From Magnaporthiopsis rhizophila (taxonomy: Eukaryota; Ascomycota; Sordariomycetes; Magnaporthales; Magnaporthaceae): DNA of 64,000 nucleotides. The first letter of the stretch is position 1; every line of letters starts with the position of its first letter. A program made the position numbers and the translations under genes. Shown here piece after piece: positions 34,533 to 42,999 of this stretch. The stretch covers positions 124,001-188,000 of the forward strand of contig PYSS01000077.1 of the NCBI GenBank assembly GCA_003049465.1, read 5' to 3'. Under the pieces are notes generated by a model, which was not told the DNA's origin, made no database searches, and saw only the letters and a program-made list of their open reading frames with translations.

Positions 34533-34791
34533 GATGTTGAGATCTGGAGCCCAGTAGCCGAAGTCTGTATTTGCAGCTGCCGTACGAAACGCAGCGAAGC
34601 TTACGCCGGCAGTCAATGTGCCTCTAACTGATAGAGCAATGCAAGCGCTTACCAGTCGTATAAGTCAGTGCACCCCCTGTCCGGCACCATCACGTGCCAA
34701 CAACCTCGAATCGTTGCGCGTATTTCAATTTTACGGGATTCTATCAATTTTGATCCGTTTCTTTTACTTTTTACTGCATTCTAACGGTCGG

Positions 34792-35640
34792 ATGCCAGAG
34801 AAACAGTATACCGAAGAGGATGTCGAACAGGCTGTTGCAGCCGTGCAGGCCAAGGTCCCAATTGCGATGGCCGCCCGACTTTGGGGGTACCAAGGGCAAC
34901 CTTACAACGCCGTCTTAAAGGCGCCCTACCTATCCGGCAATCATAAAAGGCCTATCAGCGGATAGCTCCGGAGCAGGAGAAGCGTTTAGCCGATGGGATT
35001 TTGCTATAGGCCTTTTTAGGGCTCCCGTTAACGCACGCAGAAGTTCGGTTTTTTGTGCAAGAGATCTCCGGCAAGGGGGTGCCTTCCAGCCTCTCGGGAA
35101 GCACTGGATTCGTGGCTTTTTAGACCGGTATCCGGAGATCCGTACCGGGAGAGGCCGGTGTATAAAGGCTGTACGTATTAAAAGGGTTACAATTGCAATA
35201 ATAAAGTAATGGTGGAAATATTTGCAAATATCGGAGGTGGCCAGGATTAAGCCGGAAAATACATATAATATAGATAAGAGCGGCTTGCAGGAGGGGGAAA
35301 CCGGTAACGGGCTTATTTTAGGCCTTGCAAAAACCCGGCTTTTGCAAAAAAAAAAAAAAAGAGCCTGAAACCCGCATTTGGACTTTTTTTATCAAATGCG
35401 TTTCGGCCACAAAGGTTACCCTTTTTCTATTTATTATATTTAAAAGGAAAAGTATGCAGAAATAGTGGTTTTCAAAAGATTTAGGCCTTTTTAAAGGCTG
35501 GGAATTTATTGTAACAGATAACGGGTGAATTATTGACCGTACTGGAGTTGAATAATTGCAAAAAAACTTCCTCCCGGGTATTTAACCCTTTACCCTTGCA
35601 TTATATTTTTTAATATTGGATGGTTATAAATCCTATATAA
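34792..35640 (+). pseudogene. Fot1/pogo transposase, N-terminal half, broken
   Basis: The ATG at 34792 opens MPEKQYTEEDVEQAVAAVQA, the psq-type helix-turn-helix start of pogo/Fot1 transposases. The frame breaks soon after (a missing base near 34887 and TAA/TAG codons). The second DNA-binding part remains readable, with LPLTHAEVRFFVQEISGKG at 35028-35084. The first catalytic motif, RIKPENTYNIDKSGLQ, keeps its Asp (35273-35275). Downstream the protein is lost in AT-rich sequence and is interrupted by the MITE. The element is inactive. Confidence 0.82.
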
Positions 35641-35730
35641 ATAAAAAATTTATGTATTTTTACCTTTAGACTAATGTTTATTTTTTTTATTTACCTTTTT
35701 ATACCTTCCATATATTGCAACCTTTTGATT

Positions 35731-36564
35731 TAAGTCAGTGCACCCCGTGTTGGCCACCCCCCATGACGGCCACCTGGATCCCCATACAAATCCACGCAAA
35801 TTCACTGTTTTAAAAGCGGTATAACAAATCGGGGAAAATTCGTGTGAATATAAAATAAGCAGTTTTATAAAATTTAAAAGCTAAATTTAATATAAAAAAC
35901 AGGTAACTTTACTAAATATATATATATTATATATAATAAATATGCATAAAAAAAGATAGGTAAAACGTTAGTATTTGCTAATAAAGTGTATATAAATTAT
36001 AACAGTTAAAAAAAAGCTAATAACTTTGTTATTATAAAAGTAATAAAAATAAAATGACCTATCTTATATCTTTAAAATTTGCGATTTTAAATAATATTAA
36101 CTATTATTATATATCTTATGTAATTCCGGATATATAAGCTTAATGCACAGTATAAAACACAGTGTATTGTAAATTATTAAATAAAAAATTAAATAAAATA
36201 ATTATTAGTATAAGGTTTCAAAATTTATATAAGCTTTTACATTACTAATATATTATAAAAATTATTATATAAATTAATCTTTTATTTATAAAGTTATTTA
36301 CGATTTTACCTTGCACGTAATTTGTATGTATTTTTTATTTTCATCTTTATTATTAAATTATACTATATATTTATATATTATTAAATATGATTTATTTTGT
36401 ATATTAAGTTTAGGTTTTAAATTTTATAAAACTGTTCACCTTTTATTTATACGAATTTTCTTTCGATTTATTATATCGCTTTTAAAACAATGCATTTGTG
36501 TGGATTTGTATGGGGATCCAGGTGGCCGTCATGGGGGGTGGCCGATATGGGGTGCACTGACTTA
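35731..36564. mobile_element. 834-bp MITE with about 70-bp inverted repeats, nested in Fot1-like element
   Basis: The left end TAAGTCAGTGCACCCC (35731) and right end, inverted, at 36564 continue as near-perfect inverted repeats for about 70 bp, including CCCCATGACGGCCACCTGG and GATCCCCATACAAATCCA. Each end abuts TA. The interior is very AT-rich with no coding potential (the 98-residue frame at 36311 is low complexity). The ends share CAGTGCACCCC and the GACGGCCACC block with the terminus of the left Fot1-like copy (20171-20207), so that family probably mobilised it. Confidence 0.9.
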
Positions 36565-37402
36565 TCCATTTTTAGCGCTTTTAAATAAGCTTACCGCCAA
36601 AAAATGAAATTTTAAGCTTTATTTACCTGTTTAATTGTTGTTAGAAAAAGGCTTTTTTTTATAAGCCTATGCTTTTGCGAAATTATAAGCCTTCAAATTA
36701 GGGTGGCGGGTATTAGGTTTTTGGCCTTAAAATATCCAAAACCCCTACAAGGCGACTTTTACTCGAAAATTTCCAATAAAATAATTAACAAACCCAAATT
36801 TAATAATTCGCAAAGGATAATAAGGCTAAACAATATTTAACGGTCCTTATTCGGATATCCCAAATTTTATGAGAAACTCCTAAATAATGGAAAAAATTGG
36901 CCACCTAAATTAGCACTATTAAGGCCCGGATCCCTATAAGCCCTACAACCCGGCTTTTTTTCCGAAAGTTTTAAAAAGGTTATAATGTGCACAAATATGA
37001 TTTGGTTACAGCCCATCAAAAAATTAGGCAGTTAAAGCCCAATTAGAAGCACAATAGCCTCGCAAAAAAAGAAAGGTGGCCACGGATCCCAACGAGACTT
37101 TTGTGGATATCCGCCAAGTTGCAAAAGCAAGGGGTAAGGTTGAGAAGGTAATGGATACAGCGTTTGAAAGAGCGGAAAATTCTGATCAGAAATCAGCTTT
37201 ATTTTGCATCGAGGTTGTTTGAATAGAGGTAGAAATTTGCAGTTGAATGCAGTAGGTTTGGTGTTAATCAGATCCCGGTGGAGGTGCTGGACAGGGGGGG
37301 TGCCGGACAGGGGGTGCACTGATATATGTAAGGAAAGCTTGTACTCGGGTGACTGGATGGTGAATTCACTTTAACACCCTAGCCCGGGTGGCGTCTTCTC
37401 TC

Positions 37403-37660
37403 TGCCTTTGTAACAAGGGGATAAAAGTCGGCTTGGAGAATCGTCTGTATTATAATAATTCTCTCAGGGCCTCAAGGAGATGCTTAAGGAAGCAGGATCT
37501 CCTCGAGGGACCCTTCGAGAGAGGCGACCCTTATATTTGCCTCAGAGTGGCCCGTGCGGGGTTCCTTGGTGCGTATCTAAATGAGGGGTCGGGCTGTCTG
37601 GCCCTCCAACCTGCGATGGCCTTGTGACCGATACTTCCGCTCCAACCAACGGGCGCCTAT
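37403..37660 (+). repeat. Dispersed repeat, uninterrupted copy
   Basis: This is the second copy of the repeat at 20212-20345 plus 21738-21861, in the opposite orientation. It lacks the Tc1/mariner insertion: the sequence reads CCCTTATATTTGCC across the insertion point. It is more GC-rich than the left copy. The family is unknown and there is no convincing coding frame. Confidence 0.78.
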
Positions 37661-37924
37661 CTCCTGCAGCCTTTATGTTGGCCTCCCTTCTGTATCTAAT
37701 CAGTCCTTCTGGTGGGCACGTGGGCGATCCCCGTGTGACAGCCGCCTTTTTCCTGCATTAATTATAAAAATATAATCTTCACACTTGAAAAGCACCGTTA
37801 AAAAGATGTAAACGCGTGAGATGCTTGCTTAAAACAGACTTCTAACCAGTTCAAATTTCATTTTATATTAATTTCAAAAGAGCTGGAACCATTTAAACAC
37901 GATAAAAGACTACCTGCCTTTAGA

Positions 37925-37960
<36 letters not shown>

Positions 37961-38380
37961 CACACTTAGGCTTGGACAGGCCCAAAACAAGTAGTTTACC
38001 AACACTAGGCTTAGCTCAGACTCTGCCCAAGTTTGCTCTGAATTGCGGGGGATTGTCTCAGGTTAAAGACAGATATGATTTCTGTCCAATCATAGGCCTG
38101 ACGTAATCGACCAGAAAGGAGACATGTTGTTGAATTTCACTTCTGAGCGGGGGTTAAGTATGGGTGGAACATAAGCAAAGGTAGCCTCGGAATAAGGTTA
38201 TAAAAAGACCAAAGACTTCTTATCGGAAAGAACGGGGTTGTATTCCTGAAAGCAAAAACGCCGAACTCCGCCAAAAATCCAAAAAAAGAAACCCACTGAC
38301 AAATGATGATATCCAACCAACTCCAACGGCTAAACACCCACTCGAAACCATCCAGTGTAACCAGCTAGATCATCCCCAAA
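37661..38380. other. Intergenic stretch with 28-base poly-A
   Basis: No gene is visible. A 28-base A tract lies at 37933-37960, followed by CACACTTAGG. It could be the tail of a retroposed sequence, but no coding part or target duplication was found. The right portion is the 3' side of the small secreted protein gene. Confidence 0.45.
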
Positions 38381-38794
38381 TCATTTGGTCTGCTGACCGG
38401 GCAGCTCCTCGCACAGGAAGCGCAGGACCGGCCCGTGGGCGTGGAAGTTGGCGCCGAGCGGGCACATCTGGCCGCACTGCACGCACTTCTTGAGCCTGGG
38501 GATCTTGGGCGGGGGAGCCGGGGGAGCCGGACCCGGCGCCGGGGCCGGCTTGGGCTTGCTCGGCTTGCCGCCGCGCGCCGCAAGGAGCACCGAGTCCTCG
38601 GTGGCGGCGCGGGCGACGATCTCGTCGTGGTAGACCTTGGCCTCGGCGATGGCGTCGCGGGCCCGCACCAGGGCCTCGGAGCGCGCCACGTGCAGGGCCT
38701 GGTGCTGCTCGCCGCCCTGCGCCTCCTGGGCGAGGGCCTGGGGCAGCTGGGTGGCGACGGCGGCGAGGAGGAGGTGGTGGATGTAGAAACGCAT
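38381..38794 (-). CDS. Small secreted cysteine-containing protein
   Basis: A 137-residue frame with a clear signal peptide (1 to about 22, cleaved after ALA). A charged, probably helical part (23-75) and a Lys/Pro/Ala linker (77-99, KPKPAPAPGPAPPAPPPK) follow. The C-terminal part has four cysteines: Cys104, Cys107, Cys111 and Cys128 (KKCVQCGQMC). This is not a known domain to me. The spacing C-x2-C-x3-C-x16-C could bind a metal or form two disulfides. A TATATA stretch (38967-38972) lies about 170 bp upstream. It is next to a transposon block, a usual setting for fungal effector candidates, but no function can be claimed. Confidence 0.75.
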   Translation of the reverse strand: MRFYIHHLLLAAVATQLPQALAQEAQGGEQHQALHVARSEALVRARDAIAEAKVYHDEIVARAATEDSVLLAARGGKPSKPKPAPAPGPAPPAPPPKIPRLKKCVQCGQMCPLGANFHAHGPVLRFLCEELPGQQTK

Positions 38795-39661
38795 GGTGAA
38801 GGTGGTAGTTGTATTGGCGGTGGAGGTGAACTTGGGAGTTTTGATGTTGTTGCGGAAAGGGTTGTTGTGTTGTTTGGTCGCGGTGCTTTGCTGGATCTGA
38901 TGATTGTGTTTGATGATGATGATGATGGTGAGATATGAGAATGATTTGGAGAGGTACTACCCCGAGATATATAGATTTCTAAAAGCCGCGATCCTCGTGC
39001 ATCACAACCCAGACCAGCCGCCAGTCAACCCAATGCCTCCATTCCCAAGCCGCAACACATCCCCGAGCAACACAAACAGTGGCTGTGGGACGCCATGATT
39101 ACTATCCGCATGAAAGAAGCACGTCCTGTCTCTGCATGCATGCTCCTGAATAAGCCGCTATGAGAATCCTCAGATCCAATCGTGCCTGCAGGCCAAGGTT
39201 CCAGCGGCATATGGTTTGCCCCAGCCTCTTAATGCCTTGCATGCAGCCCAGGGTAGTACTTGCCGCAGCTGTTAGCGTCTCCCGCGCCCCAATCCAGCTG
39301 TCTGCACTCTGATTGGCGCCTAGGTGCGGCTGAAACGGCAGTGCCGCACTGCCACACAAAAGTGTTCCTGCAAGGCGCCTCGATCCTGGCCGAACACAAT
39401 TGTGGTAAAAACAACGCCGACCACCAACAACACATATGTGTTTTTGCATTTACCATTTGGAAGCGCCCAGAAACACTCATATAAAAAGCCGCCTGGGCTT
39501 ACGAAGACCAAAAGCCGCCTTCTGTTCCTGCATAAGTGTATCACTGGGCTAAAAATATCGGCATCGCAAGCCCCAAAACACCACGTGCGGCGACGATATA
39601 TCCTTGCTTTGCGGGCAAACGAACTCGGGCAACAGTAAAGTGTCCAGACCTGGTTACGAGA
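38795..39661. promoter_or_regulatory. Shared upstream region of the small secreted and G-alpha-like genes
   Basis: The 867-bp interval between divergent start codons holds a TATATA box near 38967 (for the leftward gene) and GATATATCC near 39595 (for the rightward gene). Overlapping short frames on both strands lack support. Confidence 0.4.
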
Positions 39662-40456
39662 ATGTCTGAAGGCATACCCCGCCCGTCAGACGCTATGGAG
39701 GCTTCAATCGTGGCTTTGGGCCACAGCCAGGCCGATACGCCCGCCATCGTGGACCCGGCCGCGGCCTGCCTGCCCGGCGCGAGCATCAGGAACGATACCC
39801 CTCCCGGCCACCGCCTCCTCCTCTCGACGCGCGAGGACTACTCCTTCGTCAGCGTCGCCGACCTCGGCGTGGCCGCCAAGCACCTCTCGGCCGGCGCCTC
39901 TGACGGGGATGCCTCCCCCTCCCCCTCCCCATCCGAGCTGTTGAAGGCCGTGACGGCCGCGAACGACGTCGCCGCGGTTCTTTACGTCGCGGATCTCGCC
40001 GGTTACCACCACCTCCATCCGGCGGCGGCGCAGGATGACCAGGGCACTGGACAGAGTGACGCGACGACGACGATGACGACGACGCACATCGAGGATGTGC
40101 TCAAGAGCTTCGGCACCGTCAGGGCCTGGTGCCGTGCCAAGAAGCTGGACACGGTCGTGCTGCTGCGCGGCGTAAAGGCTTTCAAGGACGACCTGGCCGC
40201 GCACCCGCTCGAGGGATGCTTTGGCCCCGGCTACAGCTGGGTCGACGACAAGACCAACGCGCAGGACCTGGGCGCGCCCATGGGCCTTGACGCGCTGGTG
40301 CGCAGGATGTCTGACGAGGAGGGAAGCGTCCCTACGGCCGAGGGAGGCCAGACGGGCCCGAAGCTTTACTTCCATTATGTTCAGGGCGACCGGGCGAGCG
40401 AGGAGGATGTTGATGTTGTCGTAAATGCGATCAAAGACATTCTCCGCAGAAAGTGA
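39662..40456 (+). CDS. Degenerate G-protein alpha-like protein without GTP-binding motifs
   Basis: The frame opens at 39536, but I prefer the ATG at 39662 (MSEGIPRP), giving 264 residues. Its second half follows the order of a G-alpha Ras-like domain. DYSFVSVADLG (59-69) sits where G-alpha has the DVGGQ strand, and AAVLYVADLAGYH (104-116) where it has FxAxLSxYD. LDTVVLLRGVKAFKDDL (162-178) replaces the ILFLNKxDLFxxKL strand, HPLEGCFGPGY (181-191) matches PLxxxFPxY, and KLYFHYVQGD (234-243) replaces the YxHFTxATD block. The P-loop, the GGQ and the NKxD motif are all absent, so GTP binding is unlikely. The assignment is an inference from pattern order; an unrelated fold remains possible. Confidence 0.6.
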   Translation: MSEGIPRPSDAMEASIVALGHSQADTPAIVDPAAACLPGASIRNDTPPGHRLLLSTREDYSFVSVADLGVAAKHLSAGASDGDASPSPSPSELLKAVTAANDVAAVLYVADLAGYHHLHPAAAQDDQGTGQSDATTTMTTTHIEDVLKSFGTVRAWCRAKKLDTVVLLRGVKAFKDDLAAHPLEGCFGPGYSWVDDKTNAQDLGAPMGLDALVRRMSDEEGSVPTAEGGQTGPKLYFHYVQGDRASEEDVDVVVNAIKDILRRK

Positions 40457-40742
40457 GCTGCTAGGCTAAGAAAAATGGGGGAAGCATACTGGAATATGGT
40501 GGAGGTTTCGGGTTTACTGGCGGCCCAAAAGCACATGGGCGGTGGAGATTCATCCTGCGCTAACACCCGTTTTTTTTTTATACTCTTGTTGATTCGTAAG
40601 CCCGCAATAACTGTACACATTACCCTGCCCGCCTGCCTTCCCATCCTCCTGTTCATAGATTCTCTCCGGCCCAGGGGCAAAGCCAATACACTCAAACACA
40701 CATAAGGGGCGATGGTACCACTACATACAGCTCTCCAGAGCT

Positions 40743-42810
40743 TCAGCTGCGGCCGCGCCGGTACCTCGGGATGGTGCCAGGCAGCTCCTCGGCCTGGCCC
40801 ACGGCGACGCGCTTGGCCTTGAGTCCCCTGGCGGCCCAGTACTCGCTCAGGGCCTCGCTGATGTCCTCAGCGTTGCTGTAGGGGTTGGTGGCGGCCAGGA
40901 ACATGACCTTCTTCTCGATCTCGGCGTCCGAGAATGGTCCTGCGCGCGAGCCGAGGTCGGAGCTGCTAAAAGGCTTGGCCCTCCAGCGGCCCTCCATGGG
41001 GTCGATGAACTGCGTGGTCTCGTTGTACCCAAAGTCGGGCAGCTCCGTGACGTTGAAGGCCGCCATCATGTCCTGGTCCTCGTGGATCAGGTTGTGGCAG
41101 TGGAACATGTAGACGCCGTCCCAGGGCGCGTAGTGGGCCTCGACCAGCACCGTCTCGTGGCGGCCGAGCCAGACGACGTCCTTGAGGCCAACGGCCTCGT
41201 ACGGCTCGACGGCCCGTACGCCGGAGGACCCTTTGCGCTCCAGGACCTTGAAGTCGACCAGGTGGACGTGGATCGGGTGCGACCAGCCGCCAGATGAGTT
41301 CTCAAGCTCCCAGATCTCGACGGTGCCGCGGGGCACGTTGGCGAGGACGCGGTTCTGGACGTCGGCGAACCCGACGCCGTTGATGCGCCACTCGCTATTG
41401 GTGCGGTGGAAGCGGAAGTGGTGGTTGATGGTCTTGTCGTTGGGGGATTTGGGGTACGGCACGTCGCGGAGCTGGGCGGGGACGTTGCTGGTGTCGGGGG
41501 CGGCCACGGCCGAGGAAACAATGAAGCGCATGACCTTGTCGGTGTCGTCGTAGTCTTCCTCGACACCCACGCCGCCGGCCTTGGGCAGGTTGCGGAGGTC
41601 GATGGCCTGGCCGGCGAACTGGGAGAAGTCGAAGACGACCTCGTAGCGCTCGGCGTTGGCAACGTACATGTGCGAAACCTGCACCGGCCTCTCCAGCAGG
41701 CCGCCGTCCGACGCGATGACCTGGAAGGGCAGCTTGGTGTTGACGTCTAGGGCGGTGGCGAAGTAGAGGGCAAAGGACCGCGAGATGGCCGAGTTCAGGA
41801 ACCGGAAGCGGTACTTGCGCGGCTCGACGTTCAGGAACGGCCAGGGCTGCCCGTTGACGTGTATCACGTCACCCCAGAGACTCTTGTCCTCGCCGACTGA
41901 GGAGAAGAGCGAGCCGTCGCGGTTGTACTGCTTGGACGACAGGATGAGTGGTATGTCGTACTGGCCGTACCCGGAGGGCAGGTTCAGCGACGTCTCGGTG
42001 GCATCGATGATCATGTATGCTCCGGCCAGGCCGGTGTAGGCATTCTCGGCCGTCTAGGTCGTGAGATGAGTGGTCAGTCAAGGTGCCCACCTAGATACTA
42101 GGTAGGTATTTGCGAAGCCGGTGTGGTGTTGTGAGGGTAGGGTGTCACCTACGATATGCATAGCATGGTCATGGTACCACAGCAGCCGAGCCGACTGGCG
42201 GTTAGGGTAGTAGTAGTCCTTGTACTCGCCGGGCTGCGTCACATCCTCGGCCCAGCCATCCCAGGGGGCGCGGGAGTAGGAGCCGTGCAGGTGAACAGAG
42301 CTTGGGGTGTTGGCGAAGTTGATGAAGCGGACGATGGACTCGGTGCCGCGGGGGATTATGATGGTCGGGCCCGGACTCATGCCGTCGTAGCCGTTGAAGG
42401 TGGCCGCGCTCAGGTCAGGGTACACCTGCTGGCGGAACTGCTTGATCTGCACCTCAAAGTACCAGATCTCCGCTCCGCTAACAGGGTTGGTAAACTTCCT
42501 GTATATTGCACTAGTGGTTAGCAGCCGCCTCACCGCCGTCACCGCCGTAAGATGGTCTCATCCATCAAGTACCGTACTTCAGGGGCTGCTTGATCGGAGG
42601 GATCGGGAGCGGCGTTTTGTAGATGACAGGGTACAGAGGGCTCTCGTCCGACTTCATCACAGACATGAAGTCGGCAGGGTCATCTTCCACAATTGAAGCC
42701 AGAGCAACTTTCTCGCTCTGCGGAATCCTGTTCGCGTATCCAGCGAACGCAGACTGTGCCGTCACAGTTGTGGAGGCGAACAGCGCCACGAGGCCAAAGG
42801 CGGTGCGCAT
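40743..42810 (-). CDS. Secreted multicopper oxidase, bilirubin oxidase type
   Basis: Three exons give 629 residues: 42578-42810, 42153-42498 and 40743-42053. Introns of 79 nt (donor GTACGG, branch GCTAAC, acceptor ACAG) and 99 nt (GTAGGT...CTAG) keep the frame. A signal peptide covers 1 to about 18. All copper ligands are present: HLHG at 147-150, WYHDH at 185-189, HPIHVHL at 452-458, and HCHNLIHEDQDMM from 511 with the Cys512 ligand. The NLIHEDxDMMAAFN sequence and the PLPIPP leader before the first domain mark bilirubin oxidases rather than true laccases. It would oxidise phenols, pyrroles or similar donors with reduction of O2 to water outside the cell. The natural substrate in fungi is uncertain. 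Confidence 0.92.
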
Positions 42811-42993
42811 ATTGGACTTGAGGGAGGGCGGATGTGGAAACCGCAAAGACGGTTTCAACAAGCGAAGGAGATGTAGAGGTGAGCGTTGGATTTCGAAACT
42901 AGCTAAAGTCCGAATACTTGCGGGCCTGTAAGGAGAGGCGGGAGGCTAGGGACGGAAGGAGATGGGGCTGAGGGCGGGAGAGAGGAAAGGCAG

Positions 42994-42999
42994 TTTATA
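42994..42999 (-). promoter_or_regulatory. Likely TATA box of the multicopper oxidase gene
   Basis: TATAAA on the minus strand lies 184 bases upstream of the start codon at 42810, within GGCATATAAACTGCC. This is a normal distance for a fungal 5' leader. The call is by position and sequence only. Confidence 0.5.

Larger units (their letters stand above)
34665..37322 (+). mobile_element. Fot1/pogo-like DNA transposon (right copy) carrying a nested MITE
   Basis: Terminal inverted repeats begin TCAGTGCACCCC at 34665 and, inverted, at 37322. They match for about 24 bp, up to 34688 and from about 37299. TA dinucleotides lie at or near both ends. The outer length of 2658 bp less the nested 834-bp element leaves about 1.82 kb, the usual size of Fot1 elements. 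The first 500 bp keep a fairly high GC content; the rest is AT-rich and mutated. It is collinear, in inverted orientation, with 18556-20210. Confidence 0.87.

Noticed and set aside
36311..36607. 98-residue frame in the AT-rich block
   Set aside because: It lies inside the MITE and its right inverted repeat, and is low-complexity Phe/Tyr/Leu/Ile sequence.
40743..42014. Single-exon 423-residue model of the multicopper oxidase
   Set aside because: It lacks the N-terminal copper ligands. Two upstream exons with good splice sites supply HLHG and WYHDH, so the three-exon model is preferred.
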